NCBI RefSeq assembly: GCF_000731675.1
Contig: NZ_JMIT01000001.1
Span: 436,712-500,711, forward strand
Direction: 5' to 3'
Length of the DNA stretch: 64,000 bases
From: Pseudomonas capeferrum
Lineage (GTDB): Bacteria > Pseudomonadota > Gammaproteobacteria > Pseudomonadales > Pseudomonadaceae
Shown here: one piece after another, positions 10,436 to 19,731 of the stretch
Layout of the letters: each line of letters begins with the position of its first letter
How positions within the stretch are numbered: position 1 is the first letter of the stretch
Made by a program: the position numbers and the translations under genes
Notes under the pieces: model-generated
Database searches by the model: none
Told to the model about the DNA's origin: nothing
What the model saw: the letters and a program-made list of their open reading frames with translations, nothing else

Positions 10436-13012
10436 TCAGAATTGGTAATCGACCTGGGCCAGCAAGGTGCGCCCGGGCATCGGTTGCAGGAAGGTGTTGG
10501 TCGAACCTGCCAGGCCACTGACGAAATTCAGCTCGTCGGTAACGTTGAGCATGCGCACCGTGACGCCCCATTGGGGCTGGCGGTAGTACACGGCAAGGTC
10601 GAGGTTGTATTCGTCGGGCACCTTCACCGTCTTGCTCAGGTTCAGGTACCAACTGCTGGTCCACCAGCCGGAAAGCTCCACGCCGAAGCCGGAATCGAAG
10701 CGGTAGTCGACATAGCCGCCGGCGTTGTACTCGGGGATCTGCACCGCATCGAACTTGCCGGACGGGCGCTGGTTGAGGCTGTTGTTGTCGCCGAACACGG
10801 TGCCGTTGTCGGCGACGAAACCGGCCGAGGCAAACCCGGCCTGGCTGGTGAACTCGTTGTAGGCACTGATGCGGCTGAGGTTGAGGCCCCCGCGCAGGTG
10901 CTCGTCCTGGTAACGCAGGGTCGCTTCCCAGCCTTTGACGATCAGCCGGGCGATATTGTTGTTGCTGTCCGGCGCCTGGTCGCGCGCCTGCTTGTAGGCG
11001 GCCAGGGTGAAGAACAGCTGGTCGGGCACGGCCTCCACCTTCAACCCTACTTCGTGCAGCACGCTCAGGCTCTCGAACGCCAGCGGGTTGAGCTGGTTGG
11101 CCCCGGTGCCACTGCCCCAGCCCAGGCCATTGGTGAAGAAGCCGGTATTGACGGCCAGCGAGCGGTCGAAGGTGTAGTACAGGGTGCTGTTGTCGGTGGG
11201 CTTGAAGTAGGGGCTTACCTGTACCGAGAACAGCCGGTAGTTGTCCGAGTCCTTGCGCGGGTTGCCGCCAGCGAGCACGAAGGGGTTTTCGATGCGGGCA
11301 TCGATCCAGCTGCGGCTGGCCCCCACATTCAACCCCACGCGCTCGCCCAGGCGCAGGTTGTGCTGGCTGAACAGGGTCTTGGTGGTCCAGGTGCTGTCGG
11401 CGGTGTAGGGCGCCACCGATTCGGCGTACAGGCCGTGCCCCGCCGGGTACATGGCCGGCAGGTTGAGCCAGCCGTAATAGCTGGACAGCTGCGGCACGCC
11501 GGGTTGGCCGATCCAGGCGCCGTTGCCGCCTGCGGGGTTGCGCCCGGCCAGGCCAAGCAGGTCGCCCGGGTTTTTCAGGGTCGGGTCGAGGGTGAGGTCG
11601 TAGGCGTTGATGGTGGAGCCGAAATTGTTGTTGGCAGCGATCGACTCGTTGCTTTCGCGGCGGTAGATCAGCCCGTTGTTGCTGTCGTCGACCAGCGTCA
11701 GGCCGCCCAGTTGCCATTGCCCGCGGGCGCGGAACTCGAAGCGGTTGTCGAAGATGTCGTCCTTGCCTTGCACCTGGAACGCGCCCACAGCATCGGTGGT
11801 GTCGGTCGAGTGCTGATAGAAGGTGCTGTTGGCCAGGGTGATCGACGGGGTCAGGTCACCCTCGACGCGCAGTTGTGTGGTGAAGCGCCGCGAGCGGTTC
11901 TGGTCCTCGGCGCGCTGGCCGGTCTGCGCCGACAGCGAGGTCTGGCCATTGCCTGCCAGCGCCGGGTCGTACACCCAGCCGCGCAGGCTGCCTGGGTTGG
12001 CCTGGGTGTTGGGTGAGGCGCCCTGGAAGCTGCCATCGACCACCTGGTACTGGCCCTGCGCGTTGCGCTGGCGCTGCACCCAGCCCAGCACCTGGGCGTC
12101 GCTGGCAGCGGACGACAGCACCGGCGACCACAGGTTGTTGCCGTTCTGGATGATCGGCGTGGCACGGCCGGCGTTGTACTTGCCGTGGTCTACCAGGTCT
12201 TGGGTGGCACGGTTCCAGCCGTGGGTGATGTTGTAGTCGTAGTAGTCGTCGTAGGCGGCGTTCCAGTCCACCCGCAGGTTGTCGTTGCGCCAGGCGAGTG
12301 CGCCGTAGAACGCGTCGAAGTTGTTGTCGACGTTGTCGTAGAAGGTTTGCTGGCGCTGGCGGGTGATGCTGACCCGGTAGGCCAGGCTGTCACTGATGGG
12401 GCCGGTGTGGTCGACACTGAATTTGCTGGCATCGCGCGATTCGCCGTCGGGGACCCAACTGCCGACTTCGCCGCTGAGGCGGGTACGGAAGCGGTTGAAG
12501 TCAGGCTTCTTGCTCAGGTAGTTGACGTAGCCGCCGCTGCCACTGACCGAACCGTAGGTGACCGAGGAGGGCCCGGCAACGATGTCGGCACCCTCGTAGG
12601 CGTTGAAGTTGGCGGGGTGGCGTACGCCGTAGGCGCGTTGGCCATCCTGGAACACCTCGGAGTTCTGCCCGCGCATCTGCGGGGCGATACCAGCGTTCTG
12701 GCCGCCACCGCGGGTAATGCCGGGGGCGTACTTGACCAGGTCATCAGCGCTCTGGATCGGGTCGCGGGCCAGTTGCTCGGCGTTGATCTGGGTGACCGAG
12801 CGTGGGGTGTCGAGGACCTTGGTTTCCAGGCCGCCGTAGATCGAGGCGGGTGGGCGCGTAGGCAGGGCGTCGTCGTCAGTTTGTTCGGCTTGCACGGTGA
12901 CCGTTTGCAGGGGGGTGTCTTCGGCATACGCCATGGGCACGGTAGCGGCCAGGATGGCGAGGGCCAGCGAGCTGGGCTGGAATTTGGGGGGCAGCAAGGC
13001 AACGCGGGGCAT
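10436..13012 (-). CDS. TonB-dependent outer-membrane receptor
   Basis: An 858-residue receptor. A signal peptide of about 30 residues (ending AYAEDT) leads into a TonB-box-like stretch (TVTVQAEQ), a plug domain (VLDTPRSVTQINAEQLAR, YVNYLSKKPDF) and a 22-strand barrel ending in F (QVDYQF). There is no N-terminal STN domain, so it does not take part in sigma-factor signalling. Its position inside a sulfonate-type cluster suggests uptake of an organosulfur compound or sulfate ester rather than a siderophore, although by sequence it resembles siderophore receptors. It lies 110 bp from the upstream binding-protein gene, with a hairpin between. Confidence 0.85.
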   Translation of the reverse strand: MPRVALLPPKFQPSSLALAILAATVPMAYAEDTPLQTVTVQAEQTDDDALPTRPPASIYGGLETKVLDTPRSVTQINAEQLARDPIQSADDLVKYAPGITRGGGQNAGIAPQMRGQNSEVFQDGQRAYGVRHPANFNAYEGADIVAGPSSVTYGSVSGSGGYVNYLSKKPDFNRFRTRLSGEVGSWVPDGESRDASKFSVDHTGPISDSLAYRVSITRQRQQTFYDNVDNNFDAFYGALAWRNDNLRVDWNAAYDDYYDYNITHGWNRATQDLVDHGKYNAGRATPIIQNGNNLWSPVLSSAASDAQVLGWVQRQRNAQGQYQVVDGSFQGASPNTQANPGSLRGWVYDPALAGNGQTSLSAQTGQRAEDQNRSRRFTTQLRVEGDLTPSITLANSTFYQHSTDTTDAVGAFQVQGKDDIFDNRFEFRARGQWQLGGLTLVDDSNNGLIYRRESNESIAANNNFGSTINAYDLTLDPTLKNPGDLLGLAGRNPAGGNGAWIGQPGVPQLSSYYGWLNLPAMYPAGHGLYAESVAPYTADSTWTTKTLFSQHNLRLGERVGLNVGASRSWIDARIENPFVLAGGNPRKDSDNYRLFSVQVSPYFKPTDNSTLYYTFDRSLAVNTGFFTNGLGWGSGTGANQLNPLAFESLSVLHEVGLKVEAVPDQLFFTLAAYKQARDQAPDSNNNIARLIVKGWEATLRYQDEHLRGGLNLSRISAYNEFTSQAGFASAGFVADNGTVFGDNNSLNQRPSGKFDAVQIPEYNAGGYVDYRFDSGFGVELSGWWTSSWYLNLSKTVKVPDEYNLDLAVYYRQPQWGVTVRMLNVTDELNFVSGLAGSTNTFLQPMPGRTLLAQVDYQF

Positions 13013-13099
13013 GGGGCTGGGCCTCGTACTATTCGGGGAATGGGAAAAGCGAGGGGCGCAGCCGCGCCTGCGGTTGATGGGTTTATCGGCGGATTGCCG

Positions 13100-13116
13100 G
13101 GGGCGCTAAGCGCCCC
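13100..13116. terminator. GC hairpin between binding-protein and receptor genes
   Basis: GGGGCGC and GCGCCCC form a perfect 7-bp stem with a TAA loop just downstream of the family-5 binding-protein stop codon on the minus strand. No clear U tract follows. It may cause partial termination and lower receptor expression. Confidence 0.4.
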
Positions 13117-13122
13117 TGATGC

Positions 13123-14676
13123 TCAACTTCTCAGCCACAGGCTCTCGAACCTCCAGGTACTGAACAGCGATTGCTCCGCCTGCGCCCCACCCACCCGGGT
13201 ACTGACGCTGTCGAGCAAATCGGCAAAGCCCCAGATCAGCATGCCGCCGCGTTCGTATTGGATGCGCTGCGCGCGGTGCACCAGCGCCTTGCGTTTCTCC
13301 AGGTCAGGCTGAGCCATGGCGGCGAGGAAGGCTTCGCTGAAGGCGCGGTCGTGGAAGTGGGTCTTGTTGGCCACGGCGAACGGCGCGTCGGTGTGAATGG
13401 CGCTGGCCAGAAACGGCGCGCCGATGCTGCCACCGGTGCTCAAGGTCCAGTCGTCGCGTTGCGGGCCCTGGAACGTTGCCAGGTCCACTTGACGCACCGT
13501 GATCGTCACGCCGATGCGCCGCGCCTGTTCGGCCAGCACCAGCGCTGAGGCAAGCCCCGGCCCTGGGGTCGTCACCAGTTCCACCTGCAGGCCTTCCTGG
13601 CCTGCGTCCTTGAGCAGCTGCGCCGCCCGTTGTGGGTCATGCGGGCGTGGCCCGAGGCTGTGGTCGAAGGTGGGGTCGAAGGGTGCGTACAGGTCGTTGG
13701 CCACGCGGCCTTGGCCATTGAGCGCGCGGCGCACCAGCTCTTCGCGGTCGGCCAGCAGGCGAAACGCCTCGCGCACCCGTGGGTCGTCGAACGGCGGCTT
13801 GGCGGTGTTCATGTCGAACGACAACCAGTTGCCGCTCACCGATTTCAACAGGCGCAGGCGCGGGTCGGCCTGCAGCACCTGAAGGTGCTCGGTGGACATC
13901 ACGTTGGCCATGTCGATCTGCCCGGCGCGCAAGGCCGCCAGGCGGCCGGTCTGGTCCTTGAAGTCGATGATTTCCAGTTCATCGGCGTAGGGCTTGCCGG
14001 GCTTGTAGTAGTTGTCGAAACGGGTGAACAGCGAGCGTTGGCCCGGGGTGAAGCTCTTGAGTTTGTAAGGCCCGGCACCGACCGGGTTGGTGACGGGGTG
14101 GTAATCGACCGGCACGATGCCGCCGAAGTTGACCCAGGTTTCGGGCAGCGGCAGGTAGCTACGGCCTTCGCGAAAACCCAGGCGCACGGTGCGTGAGTCG
14201 AGCTTGACCAGGTTGTCGCGGTCGACCCAGTGCAGCAGCGCCGCGTAGGGTGAGGCCAGCTGCGGGTCGGTCAGGCGCCGGATGGAGAAGATCAGGTCGT
14301 CGGCGTCGATGGTCTTGCCGTGGTGAAACTCCAGCCCCGGTTTGAGCCGCAGGGTCCAGCCGCTGGCGTCGGCATTGGGCTCGGCAAGTTCGGCCAGGGC
14401 CAGGCGCGGCTGCATCTGCTCGTCCCACTCCCACAGCTTGCTGTACAGGGCAAAGCCCCGCACGATGCCGCTGCCGACCGGCTTGTGGGCGTCGAGGTTA
14501 CCGCTCTGGTTGCCATCGATGATGCCCAGGCGCAGGCGCCCGCCATGACGCGGCAGGTCGGCAACCGCGTGGCCGGGGCTGTCGCTTGGGCCGCAGCCGG
14601 CCAGCAGCCCGCCGGCCAGCACGCCGGCATGGCCGAGGAAGCTGCGCCGGTTCAGTGGGTAACCGTCCCAGGCCAT
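13123..14676 (-). CDS. ABC transporter substrate-binding protein, family 5 (oligopeptide/nickel type), Tat lipoprotein
   Basis: A 517-residue extracytoplasmic binding protein. The N-terminus has a twin-arginine motif (NRRSFLG) and a lipobox LLAGC with Cys28, so it is probably Tat-exported and lipid-anchored. SBP_bac_5 hallmarks include LAELAEPNADASGWTLRLK and GLEFHHGKTIDADDLIFSIR. The family binds peptides, opines, nickel and similar ligands. No permease or ATPase genes accompany it, which is unusual. The ATG at 14676 gives the export signal; longer in-frame starts run into the upstream monooxygenase gene, whose stop is 4 bp away. Confidence 0.85.
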   Translation of the reverse strand: MAWDGYPLNRRSFLGHAGVLAGGLLAGCGPSDSPGHAVADLPRHGGRLRLGIIDGNQSGNLDAHKPVGSGIVRGFALYSKLWEWDEQMQPRLALAELAEPNADASGWTLRLKPGLEFHHGKTIDADDLIFSIRRLTDPQLASPYAALLHWVDRDNLVKLDSRTVRLGFREGRSYLPLPETWVNFGGIVPVDYHPVTNPVGAGPYKLKSFTPGQRSLFTRFDNYYKPGKPYADELEIIDFKDQTGRLAALRAGQIDMANVMSTEHLQVLQADPRLRLLKSVSGNWLSFDMNTAKPPFDDPRVREAFRLLADREELVRRALNGQGRVANDLYAPFDPTFDHSLGPRPHDPQRAAQLLKDAGQEGLQVELVTTPGPGLASALVLAEQARRIGVTITVRQVDLATFQGPQRDDWTLSTGGSIGAPFLASAIHTDAPFAVANKTHFHDRAFSEAFLAAMAQPDLEKRKALVHRAQRIQYERGGMLIWGFADLLDSVSTRVGGAQAEQSLFSTWRFESLWLRS

Positions 14677-14680
14677 GGCA

Positions 14681-15880
14681 TCAGGCTCCGTTGCTGGCGT
14701 GCAGTTGCACAGGGGTGGGTGCCGGACGGGTGAGGGCGGCCCGCTGGTCACGGAAGTGCGGCAGGATGTGCTCGCCGATGCGGTAGGCTTCTTCCAGGTG
14801 CGGGTAGCCGGCGAGGAAGAACAGGTCGATGCCGATGCCGTGGTACTCGCGGATGCGCGCCACCACGTTGGCATAGCTGCCCACCAGCGCGCAGCCCGGG
14901 GGGATGCCGATGTAGCCGAAGCCGGTCCACACGTTGGGGTGGATGAAAAAGTCGTCGAAGGCCTGTTGCTCGTCGTTGTCGCTGTAGCCGTGCTCGTAGC
15001 TCAGCTTGCGTGCCGTGCGCAGGCCGGCGTGGGCGGCGCGGGCCTTGACCGTGCCCTTGGCCACGCCTTCGTCGAAGAAGCGTTTGGCCTCGGCCCGCGC
15101 GGCCTCTTCGGTGTCGCGGGCGATCACATCGATGGACAGGCCGAAGCGAATGTCGGTACGCCCCCACTTCAAGGCGCGGGCGCGGATGTCGGCGATCAGC
15201 GAGGCGATCTCGTCCGGGTGTTCGGCACGCATCAGGTAGAAGTCGGCATGCTTGGCAGCGAACTCGCGCGCCGCCACCGACGAACCAGCCGTGCAGATCA
15301 GCGGCAGCTCGGCTTTTTTCAGCGGCCCGCGCAGGCCGCCGCCCTCGGCGCGGTAGTAGCGGCCTTCGTAGTGAAACTGCTCGTTGTGCCAGTAGCCGCG
15401 CACCACGTCCATGAACTCCGTGGCGCGGGCGTAGCGCTGGTCGTGGTCTTCGAAGTCGCCGATCTGGCGCTGGAGGGCATCGGAGCCGCCGTTGATGATG
15501 TTCCACACCAGCCGGTTGCCCGTGGCGCGCTGGTAGGTCGCGGCCTGTTGCACCGCCACCCAGGGTGTGTAGTGGTAGGGCTGGAACGCGGTGACGAACT
15601 TGAGGGTGCGGGTTTCTCGCGCCAGCAGCGAGCACACGGTCCACGGCTCTTCGCCGGTGGGCGCATTGACCATCAGCGCGCCACCGAAGCCGTTGATTTC
15701 CGCTGCGCGGGCGATCTGGCCGAGGTAGTCGATATAGGTGAAGTGATCACCTACGGCAAACCCGGACACGGCACCGCTGCTGGCGCCGCCCGCGTGCCAG
15801 TCGCCACGGTTGCGGGGGTCGCCTGGGAGGTACTGGGTTTCGCCATGCAGCGGCAGGCGGGTGAAGAATTCGAGGCTCAT
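14681..15880 (-). CDS. LLM-class flavin-dependent alkanesulfonate monooxygenase (SsuD-like)
   Basis: A 399-residue flavin monooxygenase closer to SsuD than its neighbour at 9318. It begins MSLEFFTRLPLHGETQYL and ends with the SsuD-like block LFFLAGYPHLEEAYRIGE. SsuD-type enzymes desulfonate organosulfonates using reduced FMN and O2. It is third in the minus-strand operon, 12 bp after the hydrolase and 4 bp before the binding-protein gene, so it is almost certainly co-transcribed. Presence of two different LLM enzymes suggests sequential or parallel oxidation of organosulfur substrates. Confidence 0.86.
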   Translation of the reverse strand: MSLEFFTRLPLHGETQYLPGDPRNRGDWHAGGASSGAVSGFAVGDHFTYIDYLGQIARAAEINGFGGALMVNAPTGEEPWTVCSLLARETRTLKFVTAFQPYHYTPWVAVQQAATYQRATGNRLVWNIINGGSDALQRQIGDFEDHDQRYARATEFMDVVRGYWHNEQFHYEGRYYRAEGGGLRGPLKKAELPLICTAGSSVAAREFAAKHADFYLMRAEHPDEIASLIADIRARALKWGRTDIRFGLSIDVIARDTEEAARAEAKRFFDEGVAKGTVKARAAHAGLRTARKLSYEHGYSDNDEQQAFDDFFIHPNVWTGFGYIGIPPGCALVGSYANVVARIREYHGIGIDLFFLAGYPHLEEAYRIGEHILPHFRDQRAALTRPAPTPVQLHASNGA

Positions 15881-15892
15881 GAGGTGGCTTCC

Positions 15893-17116
15893 TTACTGGA
15901 CGCTGGGGCTGCAGTTGGGCGTGACCGGCTGGCCGCTGATGACCTGGCGGGCGAAGGGGATCGAGTCCTTGAGCGAGGCGTTGACCGTTTCGCTGTGCCC
16001 CAGGCCCTTGTACAGATGGCCTTGCACCACCGAGCCTGCCTTGCAGGCGTCCTGCATCAGCGCGACCTGGGTGGCGGCGGCGGGGGTCTTGTCCTCGGCA
16101 CCGGTGCCGATGAAGATCGGCTGGGCCAGTTTCAGGGTGGGGTAGGACACCTGTGCCAGCCATGGCTTGAGCTTATCGCCCTGGTAGTCCTTCTTGGCGT
16201 TGGCCGGGGTCAGGCCGGTGCCGACCACGTCACTGACCAGCGATGACAGGCAACTGGTGCGCGCTTGCTCGAACAGCGGCAGGGCTTTGTCGGTATAGAA
16301 ATCACGCGGGTTGATGCTCGGGTCGTACTGCTGCGCGGCAAGCAGGGTGTAGAAGCCGTACGCCAGCGCCGGGTCGACCTTGTTCGGGTCCTGTTCGCCG
16401 ACGTTTTTCTGGCCCACGGTGTAGATCACGCCGGTGCCGATGCTGCCCTTGACCCCCAGTTTCGGCGCGTAGGTTGCCGCGTAGGCACCGGCTGCGAACG
16501 CACCGGCGCCGCCTTGGGACTGGCCGACGATCAGCACTTTGTCGGCAAGCCCAGGCACGCCCGCGACCACGGCTTTGGCTGCATCGAGAATGCCGTAGGC
16601 GGCCATGCGGTTGTTCAGCAGCGGGTGGCCACCTGGCACGCCCAGGCCTTGGTAGTCGGTGGCGACGATGGCATAGCCCTCTTCGAGCCAGCGGTTCAGG
16701 TACTGCACATCGCGGTAGGAGCGCCCGGCCCACGACGGTGCGCAGATATCCGCCACACCGACGGTGCCATGGCCCCAGCTGGCGACCGGCCAGCCGCCGG
16801 CCGGCGCCTTGCCCTTGGGAATGAACAGCGCGCCGGACACCACGATCGGCGTCTTGCCGTCGATGCCGTCCAGCGAGGTGTAGAGGATGCGCTGGGCACT
16901 GGCGGCGTTGGGCAGGCTCAGCGCCGGGTCCAGTGCTTCGCTACGCAGCAGTTTGCCAGGCGTGGCGGGGATCGCCTTGGTCCAGGTGTAGAAGCTCGAA
17001 ACGCGGCCGTCACCCTGTTGTGGGTCGGGTGTGGGGGCGTAGGTGTCGGCGGCCAAGGCGCCAATGGAAAAGGCCAGGGCACTAAGGCCGAAGATGACGG
17101 AAACAGGCAGTTTCAT
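15893..17116 (-). CDS. Secreted lipase-like alpha/beta hydrolase
   Basis: A 407-residue protein with a Sec signal peptide (MKLPVSVIFGLSALAFSIGALAA, cleavage after ALA). It has the secretory-lipase (LIP family) pattern: WPVASWGHGTVGVADICAP early on and the nucleophile elbow VGQSQGG with Ser200. The C-terminal HSETVN holds the likely catalytic His. It should hydrolyse an ester in the periplasm or outside the cell. Within a sulfonate-type operon it might release an ester-protected organosulfur compound before uptake (inference). The ATG at 17116 is chosen because the upstream extension is not signal-like. Confidence 0.82.
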   Translation of the reverse strand: MKLPVSVIFGLSALAFSIGALAADTYAPTPDPQQGDGRVSSFYTWTKAIPATPGKLLRSEALDPALSLPNAASAQRILYTSLDGIDGKTPIVVSGALFIPKGKAPAGGWPVASWGHGTVGVADICAPSWAGRSYRDVQYLNRWLEEGYAIVATDYQGLGVPGGHPLLNNRMAAYGILDAAKAVVAGVPGLADKVLIVGQSQGGAGAFAAGAYAATYAPKLGVKGSIGTGVIYTVGQKNVGEQDPNKVDPALAYGFYTLLAAQQYDPSINPRDFYTDKALPLFEQARTSCLSSLVSDVVGTGLTPANAKKDYQGDKLKPWLAQVSYPTLKLAQPIFIGTGAEDKTPAAATQVALMQDACKAGSVVQGHLYKGLGHSETVNASLKDSIPFARQVISGQPVTPNCSPSVQ

Positions 17117-17127
17117 GGGTGATGTTC

Positions 17128-18201
17128 TCAAGGTTGTTGGCTGATTTGAGCGTCCAGGGACGGCCAATAGTGGGTGAGCTGCAGGTCGATCAGTGCCTGG
17201 CGGGTGAAGCCTGTGGCCAGGTCGTGGGTGATGTCGTAGGGCGTGCGGATCAGGCGGTTGGCCAGGGCGTACTGGCCCAGCGCGTCGTAGTGGGCCTTGA
17301 GCTGGGCATCGCTCTTCGGTGCCCAGCGCGCCTTCCACGCCACCGGGTCGTCCTGGTCGTCACGGCGCAGCACGCTTTCGGCCACGCCCGCGCGCGAGGA
17401 CAGCGCGTAATAGCCATCGCGGTTCTGCTCCTGGGAGATCCACCAGGCCGCGCGCACCCAGGCCGTGGCGACCAGCTGCGTGAGGTCGGCGTGCTGCTGC
17501 ACGAAGCGGTCGGTGCCCCACAGGTCGGATACCAGCCGCCAGTCATTGGCGCCTTGCTTGGTCGACCAGAGGATCCGCGCCACGCCTTTGTCTTGCAGGG
17601 CATAGGCCTCGTTGAGCAGCACGGCTGCATCGACCTTGCCGGCTGCCACGGCGGCGGCGCCAACCTGCGGGTTGAGGTTGGCGACCTTGAAGTCGCCGAG
17701 CGTCAGCCCCTGGCTTTGCAGGAAGTTGCTGAAGGCGAACTCCCAGGGGCGCCCGCGGTGCAGGGCCAGGCGCTTGCCCTTGAGGTCCTGGATGCTGTTT
17801 ACCGTAGAGTCACTGGGCACCACCAGGTAGATGTTGTTGCCGCTGCCGCCAGGCACGATCAGCTTGCCGGGCACCTGGCCGGCCCCGGCGATGACCGAAG
17901 GCAGGTCGCCGCGCACGGCGAAGTCCAGGCTGTTGTTGCTGAAGCCTTCGTTGATTTGCGGGCCGGCGCCGGCGTGGGGCAGGGCGGTCCATTGCAGTTT
18001 CACGCCGCGGGCGGTCAATTGCTGTTCGAGCCAACCATCTTCGATCACCCGCCCCGGGATGCCACCGAATACCGGCGCGCCGCCTTGGGTGAAGGCAACG
18101 ATGGCGATGCGCACCGCAGCCGGTGGCTCGGCCGCCAGTGCGGTCAGGCTGAGGAGCAGGCCGCCCAGCAGGGCCAGGCCGTGACGCCAGAGATTGTTCA
18201 T
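17128..18201 (-). CDS. ABC transporter substrate-binding protein, aliphatic sulfonate (SsuA/TauA) type
   Basis: A 357-residue periplasmic protein with a signal peptide (MNNLWRHGLALLGGLLLS, cleavage near ALA). The NMT1/SsuA-like fold is indicated by GVKLQWTALPHAGAGPQINEG, LDFAVRGDLPSVIAGAG and IQDLKGKRLALHRG. The family captures sulfonates or related anions for an ABC importer. It is first in the operon, with GGAG upstream of the ATG at 18201 and a candidate sigma-54 promoter at 18273-18287. The cognate permease and ATPase are not in the window. Confidence 0.85.
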   Translation of the reverse strand: MNNLWRHGLALLGGLLLSLTALAAEPPAAVRIAIVAFTQGGAPVFGGIPGRVIEDGWLEQQLTARGVKLQWTALPHAGAGPQINEGFSNNSLDFAVRGDLPSVIAGAGQVPGKLIVPGGSGNNIYLVVPSDSTVNSIQDLKGKRLALHRGRPWEFAFSNFLQSQGLTLGDFKVANLNPQVGAAAVAAGKVDAAVLLNEAYALQDKGVARILWSTKQGANDWRLVSDLWGTDRFVQQHADLTQLVATAWVRAAWWISQEQNRDGYYALSSRAGVAESVLRRDDQDDPVAWKARWAPKSDAQLKAHYDALGQYALANRLIRTPYDITHDLATGFTRQALIDLQLTHYWPSLDAQISQQP

Positions 18202-18272
18202 GTGCAGCTCCAGGCAGGGTTCAACAGGTTTGGGCCGCGTGTTGCAGCGGACCAGGCGTTGACAGGCCAAGA

Positions 18273-18287
18273 GCGAAATACATGCCA
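18273..18287 (-). promoter_or_regulatory. Candidate sigma-54 (-24/-12) promoter of the sulfonate-type operon
   Basis: On the minus strand the sequence reads TGGCATGTATTTCGC. It has the required GG-N10-GC spacing and matches TGGCAYG-N4-TTGC except for C in place of the second T of the -12 element. It lies 72 bp upstream of the first gene and faces an adjacent sigma-54 activator gene. Confidence 0.55.
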
Positions 18288-18532
18288 TGATTTGCAAAGC
18301 GCGCTGCAGGCCTTTAACGGCGGGGCTTTCAGCGAGTATGGAGGGTACGTTGGGCAGCCTTGCCTGCTGATCGGCAGGCAGGGGAGTGTTGACGGGTTGC
18401 TGCTCCAGCAGCAGCCGGTTGCTGGAAATTTTTATATTTCAAATTAGAATATATAAAGATGAATTAATAATTTTTTGATCTAATTTGTTTCGGGCACTAT
18501 GGGGGTGCGCGTCAATTGCCAGGAATGCCCCC
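18288..18532. promoter_or_regulatory. Activator-side intergenic region with AT-rich bend and dyads
   Basis: This region upstream of the divergent sigma-54 activator has a strongly AT-rich block at about 18424-18490 (IHF-like or core promoter). Next to it, at 18398-18430, are repeated GGTTGCTG units and a CTGCTCCAGCAG palindrome that could be enhancer sites for the activator. No gene is seen. Confidence 0.4.
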
Positions 18533-19597
18533 ATGTCGCTGATCACCCATCCTAATGCCCGAGAGCTGACCAAGTCGGTACGTGCCACCGTGCTTGTGTT
18601 CAAGGACCCTCGTTCCCAGGAGTTGCTCAGCCGTATCGAGCGCCTGGCGCCCAGCGAGGCCAATACCCTGATCATCGGCGAAACCGGAACCGGCAAGGAA
18701 CTTGTCGCTCGCCATATCCATCAACTGAGCCGTCGTGGCCGCGAGCCGTTCGTGGCAGTGAACTGCGGTGCGTTTGCCGAAACCCTGGTCGAGAGCGAAC
18801 TGTTCGGCCATGAGAAAGGTGCCTTCACCGGCGCCACCTCGAACAAGGCCGGTTGGTTCGAGGCTGCCAACGGCGGCACGCTGTTCCTCGACGAGATTGG
18901 TGACTTGCCGCTGAACATGCAGGTGAAGTTGCTGCGCGTGCTGCAGGAGCGCGAGGTCGTGCGGCTGGGCTCGCGCACGCCGATCCCGATCAATGTGCGC
19001 CTGGTGGCGGCGACCAACGTCAACCTGGCCGATGCCGTGGTGGCGGGGCATTTTCGTGAAGACCTGTTCTACCGCCTGCACGTTGCTACCATCCGCCTGC
19101 CGCCGCTGCGTGAGCGGCCGGGTGACATTCTGCCACTGGCAGAATTTTTCATCGAAGAGCATTGCCGGCGCCTGGGTTACGAGCGTGCCGCGCTCAGCCC
19201 GGACGCCGAACGCAAATTGCTGGCCCATAGCTGGCCGGGCAACATTCGCGAACTGGAAAACGCGATTCACCATGCGCTGCTGGTGTGCCGTTATCAGGTC
19301 GTGGCACCTGCGGACCTGCACCTGGTGGACATGAGGCCGCAAGGCGCGGCCCAGGTGTATGCCGCGCATCCCGGCGCAGCACCGGCGATCGCCCCACCGG
19401 CCAACCTTGAGAGTGCGTTGCTGGCGCTGTTTGAGCAGAACGTGCCGAACCTCTACGAGCACATCGAGGAGACGGTGTTCCGGGCCGCGTACCGCTATTG
19501 CCACGGCAACCAGTTGCAGACCGGGCGGTTGTTGAACATCAGCCGCAACATCGTGCGGGCTCGGCTGGAAAAGATCGGTGAGTTGACCAAGGCGTGA
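18533..19597 (+). CDS. Sigma-54-dependent transcriptional activator (SfnR-type, no N-terminal sensor domain)
   Basis: A 354-residue enhancer-binding protein. The AAA+ domain holds Walker A GETGTGKE, the sigma-54 contact loop GAFTGA, Walker B LFLDEIGD and the arginine-finger region [10 protein letters not shown] Fis-type helix-turn-helix closes the protein ([20 protein letters not shown]). It lacks an N-terminal response domain, as does SfnR, which controls dimethylsulfone use in P. putida, so activity is probably set by its own expression level. It is divergent from the sulfonate-type operon and is the obvious candidate regulator of the -24/-12 promoter there. AGGA precedes the ATG. Confidence 0.87.
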   Translation: MSLITHPNARELTKSVRATVLVFKDPRSQELLSRIERLAPSEANTLIIGETGTGKELVARHIHQLSRRGREPFVAVNCGAFAETLVESELFGHEKGAFTGATSNKAGWFEAANGGTLFLDEIGDLPLNMQVKLLRVLQEREVVRLGSRTPIPINVRLVAATNVNLADAVVAGHFREDLFYRLHVATIRLPPLRERPGDILPLAEFFIEEHCRRLGYERAALSPDAERKLLAHSWPGNIRELENAIHHALLVCRYQVVAPADLHLVDMRPQGAAQVYAAHPGAAPAIAPPANLESALLALFEQNVPNLYEHIEETVFRAAYRYCHGNQLQTGRLLNISRNIVRARLEKIGELTKA

Positions 19598-19687
19598 TGT
19601 GAGGGGCAGCCGCCGGTCTGGCAGACAGCCTGGCGGCGTGGCAGTAGCGGCATGAATGAAGGGTTGCGAAGCCCCAGACGACTCAGG

Positions 19688-19706
19688 TTAAATGAGAGTC
19701 ATTACT
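19688..19706. promoter_or_regulatory. Fur-box-like site upstream of the sigma factor gene
   Basis: The core AATGAGAGTCATT is a dyad matching the Fur consensus core AATGATAATCATT except at its centre; about 12 of 19 positions agree by eye. It lies 26 bp upstream of the sigma ATG, the usual place for iron repression of FecI-type genes. Confidence 0.6.
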
Positions 19707-19731
19707 AAAGACGCCCTTGCCGGTTCACTCC

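Noticed and set aside
10340..12016. 558-codon plus-strand frame across the TonB receptor
   Set aside because: Low-complexity Val/Ala/Gly/Gln shadow of the receptor gene with no domain.
18202..18297. 32-residue in-frame N-terminal extension of the SsuA-like protein
   Set aside because: It would run through the candidate -24/-12 promoter and precede a perfect signal peptide; ATG 18201 has GGAG.
19598..19687. Possible terminator GCCGCCGGTCTG/CAGCCTGGCGGC after the sigma-54 activator
   Set aside because: Three mismatches in the stem and no U tract; not strong enough to list.
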